A stretch of DNA of 51,617 bases from the NCBI GenBank assembly GCA_947475225.1, contig CANJMQ010000024.1, positions 1-51,617 of the forward strand, read 5' to 3'. The translations under genes were made by a program, and so were the position numbers. The notes beneath the pieces are model-generated. The model worked only from the letters and a program-made list of their open reading frames with translations. It had not been told where the DNA came from and did no database searches. The stretch comes from Bradyrhizobiaceae bacterium (lineage in GTDB: Bacteria > Pseudomonadota > Alphaproteobacteria > Rhizobiales > Aestuariivirgaceae). Positions 42,632-51,565 of the stretch are shown here, piece after piece (within the stretch, counting starts at the first letter, position 1; each line of letters begins with the position of its first letter).

Positions 42632-43391
42632 GCAGGAAGGGGAAGCGCTCGATCAGCCAGTAGGACACGGCCTGCACGCCGCCGGTGATGAACATCAGGC
42701 CGGAGAGCACGAGCAGCGCACCCGCAACCTTTTCCACCACTCCCAAGTGCTTCTTGAAGCCCGCGAAGAAACCCATGAACGTTCCGATGCCGGCCGCCGC
42801 CAGCAGGAACGGAATGCCGAGGCCGAGGGAATAGACGGCGAGCAGCCCTGCGCCCTTCATCACGTCTTGTTCGCTCGCGGCAATGGTCAGGATGGTGCCG
42901 AGCACCGGGCCGATGCAGGGCGTCCAGCCGAAGGCGAAGGCCAGCCCGATCAGATAGGCCCCCGCAAGGCCGCCGGGGTGGGCCTTGTGCTGGTAGCGCA
43001 CCTCGCGCGAGATCCAGAACATCCGGAAGACGCCGAGGAAGTGCAGGCCCATGGCGATGATGATGAGCCCGGCCACGGTGGTGATCGGATTGAAGGAGAA
43101 GCCAAACAGCGTCACCTGCCGGCCAAGTTCCGAACGGAGCATGCTGCCCAGCCAGGAGGCACTCGCCCCCAGCGCGACGAAGACGGTGAAGAAGCCGAGC
43201 ACAAACATGAGTGCGGCCAACATCACCTGCCGCCGCTCCTCCTTCGGCCGCATCTTGTTGTCGACGAGGTCCTCCAGCGAGGCGCCGGTGATGAAACAGA
43301 GATAGGGGGGCACCAGCGGCAACACGCAGGGGCTGAGGAAGCTGATGGTGCCGGCGAACAGCGCGGCACCCACGGACACATCGAGGCTCAT
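42618..43391 (-). CDS. ccdA: Cytochrome c biogenesis protein CcdA
   Basis: Moves reducing power across the cytoplasmic membrane for periplasmic thiol reduction (cytochrome c maturation). 257 residues, six membrane helices, with the two redox Cys in LSPCVLPLVPPYL and WTPCIGPVLG. It is divergent from znuA and tail to tail with the nitrile hydratase accessory gene. No other ccm genes are near. Confidence 0.93.
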   Translation of the reverse strand: MSLDVSVGAALFAGTISFLSPCVLPLVPPYLCFITGASLEDLVDNKMRPKEERRQVMLAALMFVLGFFTVFVALGASASWLGSMLRSELGRQVTLFGFSFNPITTVAGLIIIAMGLHFLGVFRMFWISREVRYQHKAHPGGLAGAYLIGLAFAFGWTPCIGPVLGTILTIAASEQDVMKGAGLLAVYSLGLGIPFLLAAAGIGTFMGFFAGFKKHLGVVEKVAGALLVLSGLMFITGGVQAVSYWLIERFPFLLNLG

Positions 43392-43465
43392 GCCCCTCCT
43401 CTGGCAGACCGGTGGGGAATACGCAATTCACCGCGGGGCCGCAGGCGATCACCGTTGCGTCAGGC

Positions 43466-43507
43466 TTGACCAAAGGGGGGTGCTACCAATATGTTATATT
43501 ATAACAT
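43466..43507 (+). promoter_or_regulatory. znuA promoter with overlapping Zur box
   Basis: A perfect palindrome ATGTTATA-T-TATAACAT (43491-43507) matches the Zur operator core ATGTTATA-N-TATAACAT. A sigma-70 pattern TTGACC (43466-43471), 18 bases, TATGTT (43490-43495) overlaps it, so bound Zur would block the -10. Transcription should rise under zinc shortage. It is the strongest regulatory site in the window. Confidence 0.88.
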
Positions 43508-43523
43508 TACAATGGAGTGTTTC

Positions 43524-44456
43524 ATGCGCCATCTGCCCGCCATGCTCGCCGCCGCCTTGCTGACGGCAAGCCCGGCGCTGGCGGCCCCGAAGGTGGTGGC
43601 ATCAGTGGTGCCGATCCAGTCCATCGTGGCGGCGGTGCTGGGGGATATGGGCACGCCGGAGCTCCTGCTCCAGGGCAGCATGTCGGAGCACCGGGCGGTG
43701 TTCACCCCCACTCAGATTGCCACGCTGGGCGAGGCTGACCTCGTGTTCATCGTCGGCCAGGGGCTGGAGGCGAAGCTTGCACAGATGAGCGGGTCGGATG
43801 CTGTCAATGGCAAGACCTTCATCGAACTTTCCAATGCACCTGGGGTCACCCGCTTGCCGATCCGGCAAGGCGGCGCATGGGAACCGGACACTGACGAGCA
43901 CGCGACCGGTGACACCCATGCCGCCGAAGGCGTGCTCGCCTTCGACCCCCATGTCTGGCTCGACCCCGAGAACGCCAAGGCCATGGCGCGAGAGGTGGCC
44001 GCCGACCTCGCCAAGGCAGACCCTGACAATGCCAACGCCTATGCCGCCAATGCCAAGGCCTTCGCGACCGAGATCGACCAAACGTCAGCCGCCATCGCCG
44101 CCGATCTGGCCCCGCTGAAGGACAAGCCCTTCATCGTCTTCCATGACGCCTATCATTATTTCGAGAAGCGCTTCGGGCTCAGGGGCGTGGGCTCGATATC
44201 GGATGTTTCTGCCCAGGCGCCATCGGCGGAGCGGCTGGCACAGGTGCGCGACAAGATCGCAGCGGCCAAGGCGGCCTGCGTTTTCCGCGAGCCGCAGTAT
44301 GACGACAGGGTGGTGCAGACGGTGATCGAGGGCACGGGTGCGCGCGAAGGCGTGCTCGACCCGCTGGGGGCAGGCCTCGAGCCCGGCGCGCCAGCCTATC
44401 CGCGGCTTCTGCGGAACCTCGCCAAAGCCCTGAAGGACTGCCTGTCGGGTTCCTAG
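43524..44456 (+). CDS. znuA: Zinc ABC transporter periplasmic binding protein ZnuA
   Basis: Captures Zn2+ in the periplasm for ABC import. 310 residues with a signal peptide (MRHLPAMLAAALLTASPALA). Expected metal His residues: SEHRAVF, FDPHVWLDPENAKAM and FHDAYHYFEKRFGL; a short His/Asp loop (HATGDTHAAEG) lies between the first two. ATG 43524 has GGAG upstream. The Zur box lies in its promoter. The znuB and znuC genes are not here and must be elsewhere. A metal-specific role is supported mainly by the Zur box. Confidence 0.93.
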   Translation: MRHLPAMLAAALLTASPALAAPKVVASVVPIQSIVAAVLGDMGTPELLLQGSMSEHRAVFTPTQIATLGEADLVFIVGQGLEAKLAQMSGSDAVNGKTFIELSNAPGVTRLPIRQGGAWEPDTDEHATGDTHAAEGVLAFDPHVWLDPENAKAMAREVAADLAKADPDNANAYAANAKAFATEIDQTSAAIAADLAPLKDKPFIVFHDAYHYFEKRFGLRGVGSISDVSAQAPSAERLAQVRDKIAAAKAACVFREPQYDDRVVQTVIEGTGAREGVLDPLGAGLEPGAPAYPRLLRNLAKALKDCLSGS

Positions 44457-44516
44457 GTGCTTCACGATTTTGCCGTATTGGCCCATCATTCCTCAAGTGA
44501 ATCGGAAGGACGGTCG

Positions 44517-45185
44517 ATGCGAACTCGTGGCCGGGCAGCACTTTCCGCCCTGGGGCTTCTCTGCTGGGCCGTGGCAACGCCCGCGCAGGCGCACCCCCAT
44601 GTGTGGATCCGGATGCAGTCTGACATCGTGTTCAACGACCAGGGGCTGATCTCGGCCGTCAACGTGTCATGGACCTTCGACGATGCCTATGCCCAGGTTG
44701 CGCTCGATGGGCTCGACAAGAACGGAGACGGCGTCTACGACCCGGCCGAGCTTGAGCCGTTGACCCGCGAGAACCTCGACTCGCTGAAGGACTACAACTA
44801 CTTCACCTACGTCCGCTACAACGGCATGGCACAGCCCATCGGCATGCCCGTCGATGCCGGGCAGATCTATTCCGAGAACAAGCTGCAGCTTCACTTTCAG
44901 GTGCCGCTGGTGACACCGCTCGACCCCACCAGGGGCGAATTCGTGCTGAAGACCTATGACCCCGAATTCTTCATCGCCTTCGACTATGTGAAGGACGAGC
45001 CGGTGTCGGTCATCGGCACTCTTCCAACGAACTGCGAACTGGTCGTGAAGCCGGTGCCGACGGACGCGCAACTCGACCAGACCAAGGCCATGCTGGCCAC
45101 CAAGGGCACCGACTGGAAGCCGTCGGAGGAGGAGGACTTCGGTTCCCTCTTCGCCCAGCCAGTGACGATCGCATGCAAGACATGA
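44517..45185 (+). CDS. Secreted DUF1007 protein with EF-hand loop
   Basis: 222 residues; signal peptide followed by AHPHVWIRM (DUF1007 start). Residues 67-78 form an EF-hand-type loop (DKNGDGVYDPAE), so calcium binding is plausible. The family is known to sit beside NicO metal permeases, as here, and may act in periplasmic metal delivery. It starts 60 bases after znuA, with GGAAGGA upstream, and overlaps the permease gene by 13 bases. No Zur box in the gap, so it is probably part of the znuA transcript. Confidence 0.88.
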   Translation: MRTRGRAALSALGLLCWAVATPAQAHPHVWIRMQSDIVFNDQGLISAVNVSWTFDDAYAQVALDGLDKNGDGVYDPAELEPLTRENLDSLKDYNYFTYVRYNGMAQPIGMPVDAGQIYSENKLQLHFQVPLVTPLDPTRGEFVLKTYDPEFFIAFDYVKDEPVSVIGTLPTNCELVVKPVPTDAQLDQTKAMLATKGTDWKPSEEEDFGSLFAQPVTIACKT

Positions 45186-46300
45186 TGCGGGCGCTGCTGG
45201 GCCTCTTGGCTCTGCTCTTCGTTTCGCTCATGACCGCGCCGCATTTGATGGCGCAGACTGCAGATGCAACGCAGCAGGCCCAGCCCGAGGTGACGATCAA
45301 GCGCAGCCAGCTCCTCGTGCCGCCGAAGAACGCCGACGGCACCATCAAGGTCACACCCTTTTTCGAAGACCCAGTGATGTGGGCGCGTGACGAGCAGCAG
45401 AATTTCTATGGCCGGATGTCGACCACGCTGAAGGCCATGCGCGGGCCCAATGCCATGACGGCCGGCTGGACGCTGATGCTGCTGAGCTTCGCCTATGGCA
45501 TCTTCCATGCGGCGGGCCCGGGCCACGGCAAGGCGGTGATCTCCACCTGGCTGCTCGCCACCGAGAGCGAGTTGAAGCGCGGCGTGCTGATCTCCTTCAT
45601 GAGCGCCATCATCCAGGCGCTCACGGCCATCGTTCTGGTGAGCCTGCTCTTCCTCGTCGTCGCCAGCGTCGGCTCCACGGCGCGCAACGTGGCCAGCGCG
45701 CTCGAAAGCGCCAGCTATGCATTGATCGGATTGCTCGGCCTCTACCTGATCTGGACTGCGCTGCGCCTGCTGGCGGCGCGCCGCGCCCTCGCCCCCCGCG
45801 CACCGGCCCTTGCGGGCGTCACCACGCGCCAGTCCATGGCGCTCTCGGATTTCACCAGCTTCGAGCCACTGAAAAACCAATCCGTTTCGGCCGACCACGT
45901 GCACGGCCCGGACTGCGGCTGCAGCCATGCGCACCTGCCGGAAGCCAAGGATCTGAAGGGTGACTTCTCCTTCGCCCGCGCCTTCTCACTGGCCTTCGCG
46001 GTGGGGATCAGGCCCTGCACCGGGGCGATCCTGGTGCTCGTCTTCGCCAACGGGTTGGGGCTTTACTGGGCGGGCATCGCCTCCACCTTCGCGATGGCGC
46101 TCGGCACCTTCATCACCGTCTCGGCCATCGCCAGCATCGCCGTTTACGGCAAGAAATTGGCGGCCAGTTTGTTACGCGGCAAGTCCGGCCTTCTCGATTG
46201 GGCAGGCATAGGCTTGCGCATGGCTGGCGGCCTCGTCATAGCTTTCCTCGGAACGATTCTGTTCCTCGGCTCGTTGGGCTCCACCAACGCCATGATGTGA
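45173..46300 (+). CDS. NicO/RcnA-family metal permease
   Basis: Inner-membrane transporter related to nickel/cobalt permeases. 375 residues; signal-like N-terminal segment, then six or more helices. Key motifs: FHAAGPGHGKAVI (about 111-123) and a cytoplasmic His/Cys loop HVHGPDCGCSHAH (about 243-255), which can bind metal. Overlaps DUF1007, so both are one unit behind znuA. The Zur promoter suggests zinc; the neighbouring cobalt nitrile hydratase makes cobalt an alternative. Direction of transport cannot be told. Confidence 0.88.
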   Translation: MQDMMRALLGLLALLFVSLMTAPHLMAQTADATQQAQPEVTIKRSQLLVPPKNADGTIKVTPFFEDPVMWARDEQQNFYGRMSTTLKAMRGPNAMTAGWTLMLLSFAYGIFHAAGPGHGKAVISTWLLATESELKRGVLISFMSAIIQALTAIVLVSLLFLVVASVGSTARNVASALESASYALIGLLGLYLIWTALRLLAARRALAPRAPALAGVTTRQSMALSDFTSFEPLKNQSVSADHVHGPDCGCSHAHLPEAKDLKGDFSFARAFSLAFAVGIRPCTGAILVLVFANGLGLYWAGIASTFAMALGTFITVSAIASIAVYGKKLAASLLRGKSGLLDWAGIGLRMAGGLVIAFLGTILFLGSLGSTNAMM

Positions 46301-46306
46301 GCGCCA

Positions 46307-46783
46307 ATGCAGAAACTCCTTCGCAATCAATGGATCGTTCTTGCGGGCTTGATCCTGCTCTGCCTCGCCGTCGGCTCCATTGGCGGCTTCGCCACGCAGA
46401 ATTCCATAGATACCTGGTACAGCACGCTGGCCAAGCCCTCGTGGAACCCGCCCAACTGGGTCTTCGCGCCGGTCTGGACGCTGCTCTACATCATGATGGG
46501 CATCGCCGCCTGGCTGGTGTGGCGAACGGGGGACCGCATCGGCCCCGCCATGCTGCTGTTCTTCGCCCAACTGGGCTTCAACCTGCTGTGGACGCTGGTC
46601 TTCTTCGGCCTGCGCTCGCCGGGCTGGGGGCTGGTCGAGGTCGTCTTCCTGGTTGGCTCGGTGCTACTCACCATGCTGGCCTTCTTCGGCCGCTCCAGGG
46701 CGGCGGGCTGGCTGTTCGTGCCCTATCTCGCGTGGGTCAGTTTTGCAGCCGTCCTCAATGCGGCGATCTGGATGTTGAACTGA
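46307..46783 (+). CDS. tspO: TspO/MBR family protein
   Basis: Five-helix membrane protein that binds porphyrins and modulates tetrapyrrole and stress responses in alphaproteobacteria. 158 residues, with WYSTLAKPSWNPPNWVFAPV and the family Trp-rich WTLLYIMMGIAAWLVW. It lies 6 bases after the NicO permease and may be cotranscribed. The ferrochelatase gene is 32 kb away, so no local haem context. Confidence 0.93.
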   Translation: MQKLLRNQWIVLAGLILLCLAVGSIGGFATQNSIDTWYSTLAKPSWNPPNWVFAPVWTLLYIMMGIAAWLVWRTGDRIGPAMLLFFAQLGFNLLWTLVFFGLRSPGWGLVEVVFLVGSVLLTMLAFFGRSRAAGWLFVPYLAWVSFAAVLNAAIWMLN

Positions 46784-46835
46784 AGTCTCGTCTCCCAGCC
46801 AGATACCATTGCCGGGAGGGCACTGAGAGCGACGT

Positions 46836-49800
46836 CTAGTGAAAATCGCGGCTCTTCGGGATGACCCGCACTTGCCGTGGATGGCGGGCTGCGGGCGGAT
46901 GGGGGTCAGGCCCCGGCCTTGCCACCTCGTCGGCGCGGGCCAGCGGGTTCCTGAGCAGGGTACCCTCCTCCGTCAGCAGCGCCAGCCACGATGACTGGTC
47001 CTCAACGCTCGCCGCCACCACATGGATGATCTCGCCAGTGCGCTGCACGCGGCCCCTGATGAGCATCAACCGCGCACCCATCACCGCCGCGCGATGGGTT
47101 TCCAGCACCTGCGGCCAGATCACCGCATTGCAGACCGAGAACTCGTCCTCCAGCGTGAGGAAGACCACGCCCTTGGCCGAGCCCGGCCGCTGCCGCACCA
47201 GAACGACGCCGGCCACGGTGACGGCTGCACCATTGCGCAGCGTCTTGAGCTTCGCGGTGTCCGTCACCTTGCGCTCGCTGCAGAGGCGGCGGAGGAACTG
47301 CATCGGATGCGCCTTGAGTGACAGCTTCAGCGTCTGATAGTCGTTCACCACATGCTCGGAGAGCGGCATGTCGGGAAGCGAGACACTCTCCTCATCCCCC
47401 TGCTCGCGTGTATCAGCAAAGGCAAAGAGCGGCAGTGCCCTGGATTTCGCCAGCGCCTTCACCTCCCACAATGCGGCGCGCCGGTCGAGGCCAAGCGAGC
47501 GGAAGCAATCAGCGCCGGCGAGTTTCTCGAGCCCAGCCACGGGCACGCCGAAGGCATGGAGATCGGCGATGGTAAGGGGCTTTTTCTGCGAACGGTATTG
47601 CAGCAGCAGGGCGGCATCGGCCGCCTTGAGGCCATCGACCTCGCGCAGGCCCAGCCGGATTGCGGCACGCGGCCCCCGTGACGGTGTTTCGAGGATCGAG
47701 TCCCAGCGCGAGAAGCTGACGTCCACGGCGCGCACCTCCACCCCATGCTCGCGCGCATCGCGCACGATCTGAGCGGGCGCATAGAAGCCCATGGGCTGCG
47801 CGTTGAGCAGCGAGGCCGCGAAGACCTCCGGATGGTGATGCTTGAGCCATGACGAGACATAGACCAGATGCGCGAAGCTCGCAGCGTGGCTTTCGGGGAA
47901 GCCATATTCGCCGAATCCCTTGATCTGGTTGAAGCAGCGCGCGGCAAAACCCGCATCATATCCGCGCTCCACCATGCGGCTCACCATCTTCTGCTCCAGC
48001 CGCCCGATGGTACCGCGGCGGCGGAAGGTGGCCATGGCCTTGCGCAGCTCATTGAGTTCGCCCGCCGTGAATTCGGCAGCGACCATGGCAAGCTTCATCG
48101 CCTGTTCCTGGAACAGCGGCACGCCCTTGGTGCGGCCCAGCACCTGCCTGAGTTCATCAGCAGGGCCAAAATCCGGATGCGGCGCCGGATACTCCTCGGG
48201 CTCCAATCCATCACGCCGCCGCAGGTAGGGATGCACCATGTCGCCCTGGATGGGACCAGGCCGCACGATTGCCACCTCGATGACAAGATCATAGAAGCAC
48301 TGCGGCTTGAGGCGCGGCAGCATGTTCATCTGCGCCCGGCTCTCGACCTGGAAGACGCCCACCGAATCCGCGCGGCACAGCATGTCGTAGACCGCCTTGT
48401 CCTCGCGCGGCAGCGTGGCGAGGGAGTATTTGAGGCCGTACCACGCCTCCATCATCTCGAAGCTCTTCTGGATGCAGGTGAGCATGCCAAGGGCCAGCAC
48501 GTCGATCTTCAGGATGCCCAGCGTGTCAATGTCGTCCTTGTCCCATTCGATGAAGGTGCGGTCCTCCATCGCGGCATTGCCGATCGGCACCGTCTCGTCG
48601 AGCCTTCCCTTGGTCAGGATGAAGCCGCCGACATGCTGGGAAAGGTGACGCGGGAAGCCCTGGATGTCATCGGCGAGCTCGATCACCTTCGCCAGCAACG
48701 GATCGTCGGGGTCGAGGCCCGCTTCCTGAAGCCTGCCATTGTGCATCTCCTCGCGCATCTGGCCCCAGACGATGCCGGCGAGGGTTGCCGTCACGTCCTC
48801 CGAAAGCCCCATCACCTTGCCCACCTCGCGCATCGCCGAGCGGCCGCGATAGGTGATGACGGTTGCGGCAAGCCCGGCGCGCTCGCGGCCATAGCGGGCA
48901 TAGATGTACTGGATCACCTGCTCACGCCGCTCATGCTCGAAGTCGACGTCGATGTCAGGCGGTTCCTTGCGCTCCTCCGAGATGAAGCGCTCGAACAGAA
49001 GTTCGATCTGGTTGGGGTCGACCGCCGTGATTCCGATGACGTAACAGACAGTGGAATTGGCGGCCGACCCCCGCCCCTGGCACAGGATCGGGGGATCTTG
49101 TGCTCGGGCGAACTGCACGATGTCGTGGACGGTGAGGAAATAGGGTGCGTAGTTGAGCCTCTCGATGAGGGTGAGTTCCTTGGCGATGCTCTCCCTCACC
49201 TTCTGCGGGATAGCTTGCGGGTAGCGTTCCTTGGCGCCCTCCCATGCCAGATGCGCGAGATGCGCCTGAGGCGTCGAGCCCTGCGGGATCGGCTCTTCCG
49301 GGTATTCGTATTTCAACTCTTCCAGCGAGAAGCGGCAGGCCTTGGCAATGGCCAGGGTGTTGGCGATGGCTGAAGGGTGGTCACGGAACAGGCGCGCCAT
49401 TTCATCCGGTGTCTTGAGGTGGCGCTCAGCATTGGCTTCGAGCCGGTAGCCTGCTTCCGCAATGGTGACGCCCTCGCGGATCGCCGTCACCACGTCCTGC
49501 AGCACGCGGCGGGAAGAATGGTGATAGAGCACGTCATTGGTGGCGAGCAGCCCTGTCTGGTGCCGCTGCGCCAGTTCGGCGAGGCGGTTGATGCGCTCCT
49601 TGTCATCACCGCGATAGTGATGGCTGACCACCAGATAGAGCGGGGCCTTGAGGCGCTTGCGGATGTCGGAGAGGTGATCAGCACCTTCGGAGAGAAGCGC
49701 GAAGATCATGCCCGGCGCATGGGCATAGACGTCCTCCAGCGTAATGAGGCACTGGCCCTTCTCGGCGCGGCGCTGACCCATGCTGAGCAGGCGGCACAGC

Positions 49801-50066
49801 GCACCATAGGCCTGGCGGTTGGTGGGCCAGGCAAGAAGCGAGATGTCCGGCTCAGCCAAGTCCAGCCTTGCGCCGACGATGAAGGGCAGCTCCGCATCCT
49901 TCGCCGCCGCATGGGCGCGCACCACGCCAGCCAGCGTGTTGCGGTCGGTCACCGCAATCGCCGCGATGCCTAAATGCTTGGCCTGCATGGCGATCTCCTC
50001 CGGGTGGGAGGCCCCGCGCAGAAAGGAGAAGTTACTGGTGCACTGCAGCTCGGCGTAACTCGTCAT
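46836..50066 (-). CDS. dnaE2: Error-prone DNA polymerase DnaE2 (ImuC)
   Basis: Alpha-type C-family polymerase that makes SOS-induced translesion mutations with ImuB. 1076 residues: PHP domain at the N-terminus (SYAELQCTSNFSFLRGASH), polymerase core with PPDIDVDFEHERRE near residue 372 (the catalytic Asp residues), a finger region and a C-terminal OB fold. The ATG at 50066 overlaps the imuB stop (ATGA); the frame extends to 50090 but would lie inside imuB. Standard length for DnaE2. It ends 52 bases from tspO, tail to tail. Confidence 0.96.
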   Translation of the reverse strand: MTSYAELQCTSNFSFLRGASHPEEIAMQAKHLGIAAIAVTDRNTLAGVVRAHAAAKDAELPFIVGARLDLAEPDISLLAWPTNRQAYGALCRLLSMGQRRAEKGQCLITLEDVYAHAPGMIFALLSEGADHLSDIRKRLKAPLYLVVSHHYRGDDKERINRLAELAQRHQTGLLATNDVLYHHSSRRVLQDVVTAIREGVTIAEAGYRLEANAERHLKTPDEMARLFRDHPSAIANTLAIAKACRFSLEELKYEYPEEPIPQGSTPQAHLAHLAWEGAKERYPQAIPQKVRESIAKELTLIERLNYAPYFLTVHDIVQFARAQDPPILCQGRGSAANSTVCYVIGITAVDPNQIELLFERFISEERKEPPDIDVDFEHERREQVIQYIYARYGRERAGLAATVITYRGRSAMREVGKVMGLSEDVTATLAGIVWGQMREEMHNGRLQEAGLDPDDPLLAKVIELADDIQGFPRHLSQHVGGFILTKGRLDETVPIGNAAMEDRTFIEWDKDDIDTLGILKIDVLALGMLTCIQKSFEMMEAWYGLKYSLATLPREDKAVYDMLCRADSVGVFQVESRAQMNMLPRLKPQCFYDLVIEVAIVRPGPIQGDMVHPYLRRRDGLEPEEYPAPHPDFGPADELRQVLGRTKGVPLFQEQAMKLAMVAAEFTAGELNELRKAMATFRRRGTIGRLEQKMVSRMVERGYDAGFAARCFNQIKGFGEYGFPESHAASFAHLVYVSSWLKHHHPEVFAASLLNAQPMGFYAPAQIVRDAREHGVEVRAVDVSFSRWDSILETPSRGPRAAIRLGLREVDGLKAADAALLLQYRSQKKPLTIADLHAFGVPVAGLEKLAGADCFRSLGLDRRAALWEVKALAKSRALPLFAFADTREQGDEESVSLPDMPLSEHVVNDYQTLKLSLKAHPMQFLRRLCSERKVTDTAKLKTLRNGAAVTVAGVVLVRQRPGSAKGVVFLTLEDEFSVCNAVIWPQVLETHRAAVMGARLMLIRGRVQRTGEIIHVVAASVEDQSSWLALLTEEGTLLRNPLARADEVARPGPDPHPPAARHPRQVRVIPKSRDFH

Positions 50067-51565
50067 GCCGACAATCCGTGTACATACCATTTTGGCTGCT
50101 CTTCGCCCGGCTCACCATAAAGCCCCTCGCGGTAAAGCCAGTAGCGGCGGCCCTGCTCGTCCTCGATCACATAGTAATCGCGCGGGCGCTCACCTTGGGT
50201 GAGCCGCCACCACTCCGGTGCCACACGCTCCGGCCCCTGCGCCTTGACCACCCGCCGCGTGACGCGCCTCCATGTCAGCCGCATCGGCGGGCCGTCCGGC
50301 ACGGCAGCCACCACCTTGGCGGGTTCCGGTGCCTCGAAGATGAGCAGCGGCCGCGCCGTGGGTGTGGGGCGCGCGGGCCTGGGCGGCAGGGTGCGCGCCG
50401 AGGGGCGCGGCATCTCGGCGCGTTCGGGGATATGGCTTTCGATGTCTTCAAGCGCCACGAACTGCTGCTCGTGGCGGTTCAGCACGCGGTCATTGAGCTG
50501 TTCCAGCGCCAGCGTGCTGTCATCCTCGAGGAAGCCATGCTGCTGCACCAAAGCGCCCGCCGTCTCGCGCGCCTCCAGCGTCATGGCATCGATGCCAAAG
50601 CCCGCATCCACCGTTTCCAGCTTCGGCTTCAGCACGCGCAGCATGTGGCGCGGGTCATGAGCTGCCACCGAAAAGCCGGCGGGCAGGTTGGCGCGCGAGC
50701 CATCAACGCGAAACAGCTTGAGGATCAGCCGCAAGGCACCCTTGCCCGCCGTCTCGAGATCGCGGCAAAGCTGGTTGACGAGTCCTTCAAGAACGATTTC
50801 CAGCCCCTCGGCATGAATGACCGGCTCCATCAGTGCGCGATGCGCCATGAAGGAGGTGGGCGGATTGAGCGGGTTCAGCGGCTCGTCGCGCAGCCCCATC
50901 ATCTCATCCAGCCGGATCAGCACATTCTCGCCGATGGTCTCGCCACGGAAGCGCCGGGCGAGCGAGGCGCGCGGAATGGCGAGCAATGCGCCCACGGTTT
51001 TCAAACCCAGCCGCCGCAGTGTCTTCGCCGCCGCGCCATCGATCCTCAACGCTTCGACAGGAAGCGACTGGATGTCCTTTGCCTCATAGCGGGCGAGCGC
51101 CCAGGCCGCACCCAGCGTGGCGCCCTGCCCGATCCGCACGCTGAAGCCATATTGCGCCAGCCTGGAGCGCATCTCGGCCATCATGCGCTGCTCGCCGCCG
51201 AAGAGGTGGGGAACGCCGGTCACATCCAGCAATATGCCGTCGGGCGGGTCGGGAGCCACCCACGGGCTGTAGCGTTCCATCCAGCGGCAGAGGCCCAGAA
51301 GGCTGTTCATGTCGTCCTCCGGCTCATGCGGCTCGGTAAGAAGCTCCGGCAGCTGCGCCCGCGCATCGGCCAGCCGCATGCCGCGCATCAGCCCGAAGCT
51401 GCGGGCCGTGGCATTCACCGCGATAAGACGCAGGCCCTGCTTGCCGCTCTCAACCAGCGCGAAGGGCAGGCCCTTGCCGGGTGGTTTCCGGCCCGTCTTG
51501 ATCCGTGCCCGGATGAATCGCTCGACGGGAAAATCCGGGAACCAGAGAGAAACGAGACTGCGCAT
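50063..51565 (-). CDS. imuB: Y-family polymerase-like protein ImuB
   Basis: Non-catalytic hub of the SOS mutasome: binds the sliding clamp, ImuA and DnaE2. 500 residues. Y-family palm and fingers are present but the catalytic acids appear lost (the palm motif reads ILLDVTGVPHLFGGE). The C-terminus has the ImuB tail LIFEAPEPAKVV, PEWWRLTQGERPRDYYVIED and WLYREGLYG. A clamp motif is not certain; RPLLIF is a candidate. dnaE2 follows with ATGA, imuA overlaps upstream. Confidence 0.95.
   Translation of the reverse strand: MRSLVSLWFPDFPVERFIRARIKTGRKPPGKGLPFALVESGKQGLRLIAVNATARSFGLMRGMRLADARAQLPELLTEPHEPEDDMNSLLGLCRWMERYSPWVAPDPPDGILLDVTGVPHLFGGEQRMMAEMRSRLAQYGFSVRIGQGATLGAAWALARYEAKDIQSLPVEALRIDGAAAKTLRRLGLKTVGALLAIPRASLARRFRGETIGENVLIRLDEMMGLRDEPLNPLNPPTSFMAHRALMEPVIHAEGLEIVLEGLVNQLCRDLETAGKGALRLILKLFRVDGSRANLPAGFSVAAHDPRHMLRVLKPKLETVDAGFGIDAMTLEARETAGALVQQHGFLEDDSTLALEQLNDRVLNRHEQQFVALEDIESHIPERAEMPRPSARTLPPRPARPTPTARPLLIFEAPEPAKVVAAVPDGPPMRLTWRRVTRRVVKAQGPERVAPEWWRLTQGERPRDYYVIEDEQGRRYWLYREGLYGEPGEEQPKWYVHGLSA

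Noticed and set aside
42600-43469. 289-codon frame opposite ccdA
   Set aside because: His/Asp/Glu-rich mirror of membrane helices; ccdA has the conserved cysteines.
43472-43500. TATATT (43495-43500) as the znuA -10 box
   Set aside because: The spacing from TTGACC would be 23 bases; TATGTT at 43490 with 18-base spacing is preferred.
47868-49373. 501-codon frame opposite dnaE2
   Set aside because: Antisense shadow of a clear polymerase gene, with no known motif.
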